Assembly: GCA_905250025.1 (NCBI GenBank)
Contig: CAJNOJ010000001.1
Span: forward strand, 496,001 to 560,000
Length of the DNA: 64,000 nucleotides
DNA from: Adineta ricciae
Taxonomy: Eukaryota > Rotifera > Eurotatoria > Adinetida > Adinetidae
Direction of reading: 5' to 3'
Below, piece by piece: positions 33,364 to 48,900 of this stretch; position 1 is the first letter of the stretch, and each line of letters opens with the position of its first letter. Made by a program: the position numbers and the translations under genes. The notes beneath the pieces are model-generated. The model was not told the DNA's origin and ran no database searches. It saw nothing but the letters and a program-made list of their open reading frames with translations.

Positions 33364-34513
33364 AATAAATGGAAATGTATGTTAATATAATGTTTATTGG
33401 CAATATATTTTTTCCGTGTTTTTGAAGAAAAAAAAGAACACCGACGATGATGACAAACACACGGCAATGAAGTAATGCATATTGATTTTTACATAGCCTT
33501 ATAAGAGTATGTAGATCGTTTTTCTTTCTTTTTCTTATTTATTCTGTTTTCTTTTTACTTTCACTTGAAATATTACTTCAAAAACAATTAAGATGTAAGA
33601 GGAAAAAAGAAATGAAATTTCTAACTAATTACAAGAACTCGCACAATTAGTTTGGCAAACAAAAACCGAATTTGCATACAGTTTTCTTCTTTATGTAGGA
33701 TGTTTTCGAAACATTTTATTGAACGTTTGTTTCCGTAACGACCTCGGCAACAAAACATCGGTTTACTCGATGGTCTTAGCGAGAAAGAATGCTTTTGTCA
33801 ATTGTCTAATGAGCAGCTGTGTTTATGCCCTAGGAACTCGACAGTAAAAGAAAACGGCGACGAACAGACAATTTTGTACTGGAGAAAAATAGGCTCATTA
33901 TGTATAACAGGAAAAATCGCGCGTGCAAATCAACAATTGATCCATTAGCGATTTTCAATGAAACTTCATAATAGATGAATATCATTTTCTTTTAACAGTC
34001 AATTCCATAGTAGAAAAGACACACGATACTCTAGTCGTATATAAAGAGAAAAGTGACGTCAGCGCGTGTTATTTTGTCTGAAAGATAAGGTTTCCGAATT
34101 CTCAAGACTGGTACTAAATTAAAGCCTCTACCTTTCATTTCAACGCCCAATTAAAGTAAAGTATCTGTTTTGCACGACTATAGACCACTATTTTTGGTAT
34201 GTTGATTAGAATAACAGTATTATCCATGAGAAAACGGAATTCGTCGAAAGCACTCGATCGTAAGCTATATTTTTTTTCATAAGAATATCATTATTTTTTT
34301 ATTAGCACGTTCGAACTAACATCAAGGTATAGAGTACTCCTACAAAAACAGCTTCACGTCGAGTCATTTACATTTAAAAACTCTCCGATAGATGCCGTCA
34401 TAAAAAACGAGATATCATGTTCATACGCATTAAGAAGATTCTTCTTAATCTCTTCCGAAAAGACTTCCTTTTGGACGTGAATTACATCATACAAAAATAG
34501 CTACCTGTTTTCT

Positions 34514-34544
<31 letters not shown>

Positions 34545-34677
34545 AAATACATACGCTCAACATATCAAAAGGTTAGTTCATGTTGTATGAAGAGACCAGT
34601 GCTGACAAATATTCAACGTGATTATTTATACATATATGACAGGAGTACAAACGAAACGCTAATGTATTCAGTGTGTC
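33364..34677. other. Gene-free region with TC microsatellite
   Basis: 1.3 kb of AT-rich DNA that includes a perfect CT run at 34514-34541. No ORF of note. Confidence 0.5.
34514..34541. repeat. CT dinucleotide microsatellite
   Basis: About 14 uninterrupted CT units, 140 bp downstream of the GPCR stop codon. Confidence 0.9.
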
Positions 34678-35763
34678 CTATAAGGCAACATGACTCTTTT
34701 CAGTTTGTTTAGGTTCCTTATGTTTCTTGTATGTCCGCGTACTTGATCGTGCTGAACTGTTCGTTTGTCGAATACTGCTCTCCAATGATCTTTCGTCATA
34801 ATCGATCATTGCGTCCGGACAAAAGATTCGATAACAACATAGTGAATTGAGAAACGCTCTCAATTCCTGCCGAAAAAACGTTCCACTTGCGCAAAAAAGA
34901 ATAAAATTAACTGAATGACATAGGTAGAACAATAAACGCAATGATGTCCATTGTACGCGAAAGCCAGGTTGTAATTGATAGAGCGGTGGTGCAACAGCAA
35001 GAAAAATCGATGCTGGCGAGGTTAGAACTGTATAGAGAATACTGACAGCGTATAACATTCGTGTGACTGAACGTTTTTTATGCGTTGTCGAACGTGATCG
35101 TCTTGATGCTTGTCGAACAGTTCGTACAAGTAAAGCATTGCCGAATAGAATGATTGCTAATGGTATAATTGTATACGCTACAAGTGACAGTTTTGGATAA
35201 ATTTGACTGCGAAAATGATAGTATTTTTTATGACGAAATTTATTCACAGTGCATTCTAATGGCGCTTGATCGGTTAGTGGGCGTGTATCCGAATCAGTTA
35301 ACTCATAATAGATGAGTAGGTGTAGTTCTGCTAAACAAGCGAATAGAATGCAAGCAAATAATTGGATGCAAGTCGATTTTAATGAGCATAGAGCAATTTG
35401 ACTGACATATAAATAACGTTGTAGTGTCACTAAAGCTAATAATAATGGTGCTAGACGAAGAAAAACATATGTGAGATAAATATGTGTTCGACATGTAAAG
35501 GAGTTGATGGTTCGAAGGTCTAAATTGAATGCATCGATTAAAAATTGTCGTAGTAGGCCTGTATAACATGTGCCCATTTCCGCGACGCATAAGACGGCTA
35601 AGTAGATTGATGTTGTTTGTTTACGAAGTCGTGGTCGAATAAGAACCAGAAATGAGATGGCATTACCGATACCACAGCCCAGTAAGATGAGTGGTGTTAC
35701 GATACTTGACACCCATCGGGTTAAATTTACATGCGACTCGGTTAATGAGTTATTCATAATCAT
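34678..35763 (-). CDS. Orphan rhodopsin-like GPCR, intronless
   Basis: Single-exon frame of 361 aa from ATG at 35763. The N-terminus has Asn-linked glycosylation sites (NNSLT, NLT). Seven hydrophobic segments are visible: the first has GCGIGNAISFLVL (TM1 GN motif), and the second is YLAVLCVAEMGTCY. After TM3 the sequence reads LQRYLYVS, so the Arg of DRY is kept but the Asp is Gln. TM6 lacks the usual CWxP motif, and TM7 reads VNFILFCASGTFFRQEL, keeping N but with PxxY changed. The basic, Ser-rich C-terminus is cytosolic. It resembles invertebrate peptide/FMRFamide-type receptors in layout. The ligand is unknown. Confidence 0.85.
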   Translation of the reverse strand: MIMNNSLTESHVNLTRWVSSIVTPLILLGCGIGNAISFLVLIRPRLRKQTTSIYLAVLCVAEMGTCYTGLLRQFLIDAFNLDLRTINSFTCRTHIYLTYVFLRLAPLLLALVTLQRYLYVSQIALCSLKSTCIQLFACILFACLAELHLLIYYELTDSDTRPLTDQAPLECTVNKFRHKKYYHFRSQIYPKLSLVAYTIIPLAIILFGNALLVRTVRQASRRSRSTTHKKRSVTRMLYAVSILYTVLTSPASIFLAVAPPLYQLQPGFRVQWTSLRLLFYLCHSVNFILFCASGTFFRQELRAFLNSLCCYRIFCPDAMIDYDERSLESSIRQTNSSARSSTRTYKKHKEPKQTEKSHVAL

Positions 35764-38700
35764 CTTGAAGAAAATCCAACTGAAATCGCGAGATTCTTTT
35801 CAAAAGGTGTCTATCTAGAAAAAAAAGAATGAATGTTCACATATCACTGACTAATCCAAGGATTAGTTGGTCTGGAGTGCAATGAAGAAAAAAAAAACGA
35901 TGCGCTGTACTTAAAAGATAAATGATCATTGGTGGTCTGCTCTTCACAACCAGATGATGGCAATGTCGGAAGCCTACCTGCAGATGAATTTTTAATAAAT
36001 ATGCTAGTTATGCACGTAGACGTGGCCTAGATAAGCGTAAAAACAGGAATAGGAAATTGTAATTCTTGTTCAAAGTGAAGCGTTGACTATGCATATCTAT
36101 TTTACTGATAGTCACCATCTGTAATTAACCATCGGAAGGAATTTCGCCTCGTGTATATATTGATCCAAATGAAGATTGGATGACAGCGTATTTCTAATGC
36201 CGAATGTTCAGGAAAATCTCCAATGGAAAGCACAAATAATACGAATGACATTCACCTCGAATGGCAGACTTGTGGACGAGGTATCCTTATTTGCTGATCA
36301 ATCACATGAACCTATATAATCGAGCAAAACGCACTAATATGTAAGTTTACTCATTCAATAGATTATTCCGTACCGAGTTAATAATGTACGTCGATCATTT
36401 TATTTGTATTTTCCATAGCGAAACAAATCACCGGAAGCGTATTCTTCTCAGAATGACCCTATGCGTGTGTTTCTTTTCTTCCGTGCAAATATGAATACGG
36501 AATGTATGTAAACTTGAGAAGTATGCGGAAATGCAGTTCAGTCTCACATATTAGATCAAACTAACAACTGAACGTCATCTTCTTGATCAATATAACCCAA
36601 TAGAGTCTTTCGTGGGAGAAATTGTCTCTGACAATCGTCACTATTTTGCGGATAAAAGAAGAAAAAGCAGAACACTAAATGATGGATTTCTTAAATTTGA
36701 TGAGACATCTTAATTCAATACTGACAAATCACGCCAGCTGTCTCAATTGATATAAATTCATCATAATAGAAGGAAAACTCTTCAAGAATATCTCTCGACG
36801 TTCCAGTGCGAAAAAAAAGATGGAAGTCCAAATAATGACTTAGCTAGTATCAATAAACTAAGTACAACGATAAGTCAAGCAAACTGTGATGATAAGAACG
36901 AAATCATAACTGAGCATAAAGTGCAAATTTGTATAATTATCTGTAATCAGTTGTAAATATGTACGGAAAGAATCCTAGTAATTATATCACGTCTTTAACC
37001 CTCCGTGGATGTTCTTATTTTGTGTCCATTTTCAATGTCGAGAATTTTGTATAGATACTATGAGTTAGTGTTGAGTATTGTTTTCTGTATTTCAATTTCA
37101 TATGAAGTTACCAAAAGCATTACATTCGCAAAAAAGTTAGAGTTCTAGCAGGGTAAACTAAATGAGGTGTGAATCTACATGAACCCCACAACATCTATGG
37201 AGGGTTAATCGGCGACTATGTTTCGTTTTTCCCTAAGAATTTGTACGATTGTCACAAAACATAACATGTACTTACGATTCGGACCGAGATATATGTTTGG
37301 ATGTCTTGTCATTTCTTTTTTCATTCTCAATGTTTTCTAATAAAACTCATGAAAACAACATTGTACGAGAGTTCTTTATTGAAGTATTCGCATATCTTCC
37401 TGATTGAAATGACATATGGTTTAATAGGTAAGAAAAAACAAAGTAAACATAATGTATGTTATTAGACGCTGTACTGTGGTATCAAATGAATGCTAGAAAA
37501 GAAAACAAGTTCTCTGTCTCTCTATAGTTTCTCTCTTTCCATCTCTCTATCTCGCTGTTCTTAAATTCGGTCTTGTCTTATTGTTTTTTTATTTCTTCGG
37601 TTTGGCATGCTAACGTTTTTTTTTCTGACGCGCTATTCAACTAGTTCCAGCTAGATTTTTTTTCTTTCTTTTTGTGATGATAATAACAATTACTAGTGAT
37701 GCTGCGTAGTATTATTCACAATTGAGAAGCCGCTCGAGCGTCAATTAAAAGTGTGCTTTTCGCGTATTTTGTATTCAATCGAACATGCATCGCATTTTTC
37801 TCCAGCTCGATAACGAGCAGTCTCAATCACTCACATTTCTCGCTAAACATGAATAAAAACTTCACCAAACTAACATTCACACGAATGAACAATGCATTCG
37901 CCGTATTTTTATCTTTGAGCTTCATAAATTTGTTATGAGAAAGTATGACGCATTGAAAAGAGTTCGTAGTACAAAGAACGCTTAAAAATGCAAGTTAAGG
38001 TCATCGTGATTTGTCACACACACAAACAAATCGATCGATACTCCATAGATTGATCCTTTTTATCCTTAGTAAAAATATAGATTGCATGACTTATACAATG
38101 AATCTAAAGCTCATTAACGTTGACATCTATAGTTTTAGTCTTCTGTCTGGAAAATCATATCTGACATCTTGATTTGAGAGAAATATACTTTTCAAGTATC
38201 ACTGACAATCATCTTACAAATCAACTAAAGATAGATACATCCCGGTGATTATCATAAATGATATACTTTGAATAAAATTCATTTTGCGTAAATAAAAGCA
38301 CGTAAGGAACTTCCATGATCTTATTCATAGTTCTTGAAGTTCGTCACGCTCATAGAATATTTACTGATATTAACCAGAAATGTGTCAATTATAATGCATG
38401 AAATTTTCATGTTTTTTCTCGATACTTTCCAGAATATCAAAGCAAATATATATTTGGTATTCTTTTTTTTGTAAAATTTAATGATATGGCGACCTGTCGG
38501 TGGCTCATTGAGAGGAATCTGCAATCTGTTGTAATTAAGAAATGAAATGCTCAGCATAAATTTTCGAGATTTTCGAGTTCAAAGTAAAACGATGATTGCA
38601 GGAAGTGTTCTAGGTCAAAAACATCTTTTCATAATTTGTAATTTATCTTGTTTTCCACGAACGAAAACATGATGTATTCAAATTACTCCTATTGACTGCG

Positions 38701-39320
38701 AGCAAATAGATGATTACATTAAGTAAGAATTGTATCAAGTGACACATTGTGTATCTGTTGATGGTCATTAATAGGCAAAGGATTTTATCAAGCAGAAATG
38801 CCTAGCTTTTGGAAATGAATAGACGAAGTTCCCTCTAGTCGTTTAATAGATTTATGTTACATCGGCTCGAAAGAAAAGAAAAGCATAAATTATCGAATGG
38901 GCGCGGGGTTTTCTCTGCCCTATTGAGAAATTCATAGGGAAATGCCCTCTAACTGGAACGAACTCTAGCAAAGTCAAGTGAGATTAATCAGTAAATAGGA
39001 AACAGCTTATTGAATTTGCTTATTGACTGACTCATCAAGAACGGTCATGCAAGGATTAGACGAAGAGCGTAAACACGCACTATTTATATCGAGAACTCAT
39101 TGAAACAGTTCATTTATATGCGATTCATGGTGGATGTAAGGTGTACTCAAGCCAAAACGTCATCATTACGAAATTGAATTTACTTTAGCTAGAGAGTAAT
39201 TCAATTAAATCGAATGAGAAATGACATTTCCGTTACATTGTCATGATATATTCATTCGAAATCGATACGAGATGACAGAACTCTTTTTGCGATCAAATCC
39301 TATTTATTTACAAAAAATAT
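35764..39320. other. 3.6 kb gene-free region between two GPCR genes
   Basis: AT-rich sequence with short ORFs at 37753-37938 and 38321-38557 that have no domain or splice support. No retroelement, tRNA or repeat family was recognised by eye. Confidence 0.5.
39303..39308 (-). terminator. AATAAA signal of the second GPCR gene
   Basis: TTTATT on the + strand, AATAAA on the coding strand, is 13 bp downstream of the stop codon at 39321. It would give a very short 3' UTR. Confidence 0.4.
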
Positions 39321-41116
39321 TTACAATCGTTGGGGGGCGTTTGGTGTTGAGACAAGTTTCAATTTGATATACTCATATTTTTTACTCGAACGCTGTTTCG
39401 AAGGTTTTGATACATGAACAGACACTTCCGATGGCAACGTATTCGGTTCTTCTTCATAGTTCTTTCTTCGAACTTTTGAGTGTTGCCATTGACAATAGCA
39501 TGACAGATGCTGTCGTATGGGATGAATCCAACCTTTCAACATTCGTTCTAGCTCATGACGGAAACGCTTTGCCGCATAACAGTACAAGAGTATATTCGAC
39601 ATGGAATTGAGTAAATCGAAAAAGGCTAAGAATGGATGATAACGACGTAGAAAGTCGGGACAATCATCACCAATTGCGACTGACCGATGGCAAAAGTTGA
39701 TACTCAAAATAATGTCGACGAGCCAAGAGTTGATCACTGATAAAAGACATTCGATTGTGATAATTAGGATCACTCGGTGTGTTTCGGCCGTTCGGTGAAA
39801 TACCGCCGATTGCTTATGAACAGAGTTTCGTATGTTCAGTATCCAACGGAGTGATATGGCGTTACTTAAGATAGTCAAAATCGATGGAATAATACTTCCG
39901 ATAACTAAACAAATCGACATGTATTGAATTTGATGAACTGATTGAAATTTTCTCGAAACTTACCCAGTATGATCGTGTAGCGATTGAACGCGAGTACACG
40001 TGAATAGAGTAGATCGTATAAATTTAGAAATAAATCTGGCTGTAGTCGTACGAGACATGTGTGATAATGGTATTTCAATCGGAGCTCATTCCGAGCCATT
40101 TTACTGTTAAGAGTAGCTAATTGAATTTTTTGAATGAAAGATACAATAGATCGTTGGTGCATGTCAAAATAATGACCTAATAAAAAGATGTTTTTTTCAG
40201 ACTTTGAAAGGATATTTCTTAACTAGACTGTGAAAATGCTCTGGTGACAGTCTTCAAATATGTTTACGATATCGCGAGAAATCGAATTGAACAGAAAGGA
40301 GTCTCTAAGTAACAAAGGTAATATGTTTGGACATCTCAGAAAGGTCTCTCAAACCTAGAATCATTCGGAGCCCTTTTGAAACGTTCTTTTTCTTCTTTGT
40401 GACAGGTTGTGTATCAGAAAACTCAACAGATACTTACGAGCTATACGTTCAACTTCTTCGTACGAACAAGCTGAGCGGTTGTTGATCAGACAATCAATTT
40501 CATATTGACTTGCTGAATTGCTCTGCATGAAACTCATTAACAAATTGGTCTCATTGGGGAAATGCTTGTATAAATAATCATACCATTGATACGCGGTTGT
40601 TGAACTGAGTGTCACAGAACAGAAAATGCTTAAACCGAAGAATTCCAAGATGTATGCGGAGAGAAAAGCGATGAAAATAATCACAAATGCAAATGATCTT
40701 GACGATGAATTTCGTTGAATTAAACGAAATGATGTTCGACCCATATCATAAGCACGTTGAATAGCCAAGCAGGACATAAGTATCAAAGAAAATCGGATAT
40801 ATAATTCATAATGACACAGAGGAATGAAGATCTGAGGTGCAGATTGACTAAAGTATGCGTAAATCTTAATGAAGAACGTCGATGAACATGAAGATTGAAA
40901 AAGAAATTGTTGAAATAATGTGTCTTGATAATATAATAGTTTGATCACACGAAAGTTCAAGTAAATACAATCCACAACTAGTAAAGTCACGAAGAATGGT
41001 GTTAAAAGTGATGATCGAAAACGTTTACGCAAGAATACGCAAATGCACAAAACATTTCCTAGACAACCCATAAATATAAGCGAAAAGATGATCCACGTAC
41101 ATGATTCAAAGAACAT
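39321..41116 (-). CDS. Orphan rhodopsin-like GPCR with long second extracellular loop
   Basis: Three exons (41116-40438, 40176-39964, 39904-39321) join in phase to 491 aa. TM1 has MGCLGNVLCICVFL with the GN motif. The TM3 end reads LAIQRAYDMGR in place of DRY. TM4 (SFAFVIIFIAFLSAYILEF) is followed by a loop of about 130 residues encoded partly by the middle exon. TM5 contains LVIGSIIPSILTILSNAI. TM6 and TM7 (DLLNSMSNILLYCYAAKRF) follow, with a Cys/Ser-rich cytosolic tail ending near KLVSTPNAPQRL. The TM7 NSxxN/Y element resembles peptide receptors. The loop is unusually long for class A. Ligand unknown. Confidence 0.82.
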
Positions 41117-43695
41117 TTTGACTTGAAACTAAAAGCAAAAGAAGGTCTATAAATATGACGATGAGAAGATTGGTGAAAGGGAAAATTACAAACGTGATAA
41201 AGACTAAATGAGACTTATTACAGAGATTCATTAGTTCTGAAGACGATTGTTATCAACAATGTAAATTTTGTGCCGAAGGATTGAAATGATAATATTTGAG
41301 CACAAATAACCTATTTTAATGCAAACAATGAGAAAAAGGATCTGACTTAGAAAACGCGAATTATTCAGATGCAACTTAACAAATGGCTGATTCAAAAGAA
41401 ATCTATACAAAGCGTTTATCTGACAGGTAGACATATTGCCAGACCTGTAATTCAGAAGATCATAGCTTACATTGAAAGATTTAACTATCTTTGTCGGTTA
41501 AAAAACATCGCTATTAATCTAGTATGAGCTTTTTAATAAAAAAACGAGCTTTTCTCATTTAACTTGCCCGTCTGTGCGACTAAAACACCTGCCTTTGTCT
41601 TTGAAAGGAAAAAAGTATCTTTTCCAATCTCCGTTTTTCATTAAAAAAAGAAATATTTCATTTGACGTAGTTACAATAATAGAACTTCTTTGGCTTGAAA
41701 GATGCAAAGGAAAACGATAAGTTCTTCGACTAATATGTTGTAATCGATATCGCATCAGATTTATTTTCAGATTACGTGAATGTTCATCCTTACAATCCTG
41801 CACATAATCGCGATAACTTTACTAGCGTGCGACAGAAAGTTGTTTTCAATAATGACGAAGGAAATGGAAAGAGCTCTTGTATGAAAAACCTAATTAAACG
41901 TATTTAGATCTTTTCATGTAGAAACAAGAGAAAAATAGGTTTACTGATTGAAATCATTGTCATTCTGCTTATTTTACACTGTCAAAGACAGAAGAGAAAT
42001 GCATTGTCTGTATGGGTACAAACGGGTTTCTTGGAAAATCTTGTATTGATACTGACGAGCGAAGACAAAGTATTTGAAGATAGATTAGTTCTTAAAAGGA
42101 AATTGTTGACGCGCTCATTTTATATGAAATAATTCGATTGATACAGACTTATCCTATGCCTATCTTACCCTCCAAGTCGACCAATTTTTCATGTTGCACT
42201 TATATTTTTAATTAAACTAAGCTAATCTCCACTGACTACGGTATACCCGTTCTCATAAATACATACTGGATCTAGTGTGTGAATATACCATTTAAATTAT
42301 TAATTCTATTCAGATTAAGATACTATTACTTAAATTATTACATTTATAACTCTATAGAAACTATAAATAATCATTCAACGGAGAACCGCCGATTTAAATA
42401 GATGTTTTATACGCCCGTCGCATCTCGTGACATACTTTTTGTTCTCATATTCTAGCAAACGATCGAGTGTTTATATTCTAGAAGACTATGAACTTATCGG
42501 GTGCCGTGTGTCTCAGCTTGTGGGCAATTATTCATCGGAAGGTAGCATAGACTCGGCTGATCAATTTCAGATGATATTTTACGTGATATATTTTTACACA
42601 CGAATTGGTAGAGATTTTGAAAACAGAAAGATAACGATCTTATCAAGCAGGTTTCACTAGAAAGATGTCCTTTAAGTTTCCAAAGTGCAATATAATGTCA
42701 TCTAAAGATAAATATACGTACTCATTAAGATATTTATTGTATACAGTTAATGGACTTCAGTTTTTCAAGGTCACTAGGATATCTCTTGCTAAATAATTGA
42801 AAAAAATCGATATGAAGAACATTCTGCAAATAGCTATGGCCTCTCAACACATGAAATAAACATCCTTGTTGGAAAAAGTAACCCGTAGAAATCTAGGAAA
42901 TCGTGAAACTAAATTAATAAATATTCATTGAACTTCCCATGTGTATCATTTGTAAGTTCTGTTACACACAGACATCATGAATTCGATCATGTTGATAGTG
43001 TTTTTTTTTGGTCTCATCGCATGTTAATGTCTACAAACAAGGGCAACCCTTTCTGTTTTATGTATTTCACGAGAGAATTCCTTTCTTGTCATAAAAATAC
43101 GTTTTTGAAAAGTTTTACATATGCTCGAAGCGATGTAAACAAACAAAAATGTACTGATAGCATTTCACGGAAAAAGGAAAAGAAAGTTCACGAAAGTTAT
43201 GAAATTAAGACTTCAAACTTTGTGTTAAATTACGTTAGTTACTCAATATCCGTGGTACGAAAATGAGCAGCCAAATGCGTTCCCTCTCAGCTATTTCCTC
43301 TGTCAAAATAGTCGCACGAGAAATATATTCAGATCGGATTAAAAAAGCAATCAAACGAATGCAGATTTCAATAGAATTAGCCGTAATATGATTGATTTCT
43401 GTTAATATACAGTAGTATCTAGTAGTAGCGCCATCTATCGATGGTTTTGCATTTGTTTAATATTAAATTTGAAGTTTTTTACTCGATCTACTAGTTCGTG
43501 GTTCAAGGTGCATCATTCAGATGTTTGACGAGTAGGGATAAACAAGTTTTGCGGATAAATTTTTCGGTCAGTTGATCATTGAAGGTGAAGATAGTGCTGA
43601 TGATTCATTAGTTTAACGCTTCACATCAATTCGATAGCAAACGAACACGAAAAAACAAGAAAATAGCAATATCATTTGTAATTAACGTTGTAATC
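41117..43695. other. 2.6 kb gene-free region upstream of PI4K2
   Basis: AT-rich DNA with several ORFs of 60-110 codons on both strands (for example 42928-43266), none with a domain, splice structure or codon signal I trust. No RNA gene was recognised. Confidence 0.5.
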
Positions 43696-45568
<1,873 letters not shown>

Positions 45569-45945
45569 GCACATATACATGGCATTTATATATTTCTCTT
45601 TCTATATCTTTGTTTTAGCAATCATCTATACAGTAAGGTTTCTTCTATTTTCTTGTTTATGTGTGATTTGTCTATTTTTTTCATCGATAAAAATAGTATA
45701 TTTTAATAGTTTTTTTGAAATCAACGGTTAAAGTATTCTTTCTCATCGATAACCAATCGCTAGGATAGTTAATAGAATACGAACATCAACGTTTAACATT
45801 TGATTAGCAATTTTTTCTCGATGTAAACAAACCAAATTACGCAGTCATGACAATCGCTGATGATTGATCTTTTTCTTAAATCCACAAAAAATCATGAGGA
45901 AAACGTCTCTCTACGCCGAGAAATGTTAATTATAATGAGACTTAT
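45569..45945. other. Convergent 3' gap between PI4K2 and the ARM-TIR-SAM gene
   Basis: Poly-T-rich 3' flanks of two convergent genes. No gene is seen. Confidence 0.5.
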
Positions 45946-48900
45946 CTATCGAATATAGAACGGTTGTCCTCTCTTCTTGTGATGCCAAGACTCTATTCTA
46001 GGAATCAATCGTTCAGCCATTTTCAGTACTTGAGGTGTTGATGCATTTGAAGTAACAATGATATCATACGGTAAATCCGATCTGCGATAATATGGTGGTG
46101 TTGAACTTTTTTGTAACGGAACAGGTGCCGGTAAGGTCAACATGGATGAATATGATGCTATCGGAGGTGACGGTACTGATATTTGTGAGTCACCTTTTAC
46201 CTGTATTGTAGATTGCGATGATTGGATGTACAATGCACCTATTCTTTCCATGACACTAAGAAATCGTGTAAAAATACCAATGGGCAACTTGACCTGATAT
46301 GCAAGTTTTAATTCATCACTGAGTAGCGTATATGTGCTCTTTGAATGCGACGTACACATCTTATAAAGTTGTATTAACGCTCGACCATCCATTTTCTCGC
46401 ATAATGGCATGAGTTCATGAACACGATTATGGAACAGAAAGTCTAAAACATCTTGTTCTGTCCAGTTGTAAATATGTTTACGATCGAAGTCAAGTCTTGC
46501 TTTTCGTTCTGTATAGACGTTCGGTAACTTGCCCGATAGTACACTTGCAGGTGATGGTGGTGGTGGTAATGATACCGACGCTGCCGATGGTTTTTCGACG
46601 ACAACTTGGGTAATTGCAGGTTTATTATCTGGTTTTTCGTGTTGACCCATTTTACCTTCTTTAGATGGCAATGGTCGTTTGCGCTGCAGAGAGATCTCAT
46701 TCATAAGTTTTTCACATGCTGTATCAAAGTCGAATCGGCCAAAATCAACATAAATTCGCGATCCAATCATAAAGCCTAACCAGCCATCTGGTCTATATCC
46801 TGGTCTCACAATCAATGGTAACAATCGTCGTTTACATCCGAATGCATATTCGGCTTCCGCTTGACAATATGTACTTTGTTTGTACGAATCTGACATACAT
46901 AAAAGTACGAACTCGGAGTTTTCAACTGCTTCCGCCATGGCACTCATTGCTAAGAATGATAGAATGCAATATTTATCTTTCGGTCAAATCATTTCTACCT
47001 GGTCCGAACATATTATTCAAATCTATCCATATTTTAAAGCCTTGATCAAGAAGAAACTGATGAATCTTGTAAATTAGATCTTTATCAGCGTGACAATACG
47101 AGATCATCATGTCATACTGAAAGGTTTGTTCAGCTGGTGCAATATCAACTCGTTTCGTTTTCGTTACAATTTGTTCTTTACCATCAGGTCCAATGATGAC
47201 TTCTGTTGTTTCTATTTCTTGTTGTTGTGAACCTTCAGCCTCATTTTGTTGATTCTTTGCAACTTTTTCCAAGAATGCGGGTTCTGAAATAGTCAACGTT
47301 ATCGTGATCGAATGAACTTTCTTTTACAATGCAATACCTTGAACAAGTTTCCAAACTAAGCCATCCGAAGCTTTTTTCGTTCCTTCGTCATTGGAGTTTT
47401 TTGAAATATTTTGAATTTTTTCAAGAAATTCAGGATGATTTCGCAGTTGGAGTGCTCCGTTTTGAGAAAATGACAATGCCCATAGTGTTTCTAATAATAA
47501 TGTTAATAAATCTCCTTGAAACTTTTTCGTACACTCCAATAGAAATGTTAATTCATTTTGTTTCAGTATTTCTTCTTTAATTTGATCATGTTGACTGAGA
47601 CCTTGAAAAACAAACCAACATAGTCATGTTTTTCTCATTCTGATGAGTATTTACCTTTGAGTATCTCTAGTAATTGTGATACTTGTGATTCATCATTCGA
47701 TTCATCCCCGAACACTACTTCTTTCAATGATCGGGTGACCGTTGACAAGAGTTTACCTGGATTTTGCATTTCTTTAATATCTTTTTCGGAAGTTGTATAT
47801 GCGAGAATTGTATAGATATCATAAACTAGTGGTTCGTATTTCGCGGACGTCAATCGTAAGAATGTCGGTGCCATATTCTTCTGTTTAATATGTGCTAAAA
47901 CAGTCGGCTCAGCGATCATGTTTGCTAAGAAATGAACTGCTGAGTTCATTAACATTGTTTCTGGATTAGAAATGTTTTCAGCAAGTTTATTGTATAATGA
48001 AGATGTATTGATGATTGTCAGGATGTGATCAATAAGAGGTAAATGCGCAACGAGTAGTTTTGGTGTAGTTGGGCCGTGATTGATGAGTGTGATTAACTGT
48101 GCAACAGCACGCTTGGTGAATGGTTTCCATTTCTGAATAGAAAATATTAATTCGTTAAATAAAGTTAAATACTGTGGTAACATCGTTGATAGTAAACTTT
48201 CCATAGTTTGTTCTAAACGTGAACCTAGTAACAATCATATCGAACTGTTTTTCTTTTGTGTCAAGGCGGTATAAAGATACGTACCGTGATACGAAGTAAG
48301 AAACGAAGGACATTTGTGAAGAAAAAATCTTTCCTGCATTTTCGTTGTTTTATTGCTGCTTCCCTGTTTGCTGAATAGATCAACATATTGATCGGATTTT
48401 AGACATTGAACAACAGGATCGATGAGTTGATTCAAAACATCTTTATTGAAGGTTTTTTCTTTTTCTAAGCACGTTCCGTATTTTATGTAAAGATCAAATA
48501 AACGCATGAAACTTCTTGATTCACGTTGATTGTTTTTCTTGGAGAGCCGATCGGATTGGCTGATATCTGTTAGAGACCCTGCGACCATTTCTAGCAGAAT
48601 AGGGTTGAGTAACCAAGTGGGATATTGATTCAATTGAGTAACGTTTCGGAGAAGTTTTGTTAGTAGTCGTATTATCGAACGAAATAGAAAAACATCGTTT
48701 TCATTCAGTGATGATTCTCGTCGCCATTGTCGCAAATATTGGACCAATGGTGCGCGTAATTGTTGAAAAATACTATGTCGAGCAACTGTTGCTAATGTTG
48801 ACGTTTTTACGGGGATGAGTGCTGAGAGAAATTCTTGAATATTGTTGGTATTCTGTTTGGAGTTCTCACCAGTGTTCAATTCATTTTGAATTTGATCGAG

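Noticed and set aside
34425-34450. Imperfect palindrome resembling a heat-shock element (GAAGATTCTTC)
   Set aside because: It is in the 3' flank of a GPCR gene and far from any promoter; such short inverted repeats are expected by chance.
42928-43266. 112-codon ORF upstream of PI4K2
   Set aside because: No domain or compositional coding signal; surrounded by stop-rich AT sequence.
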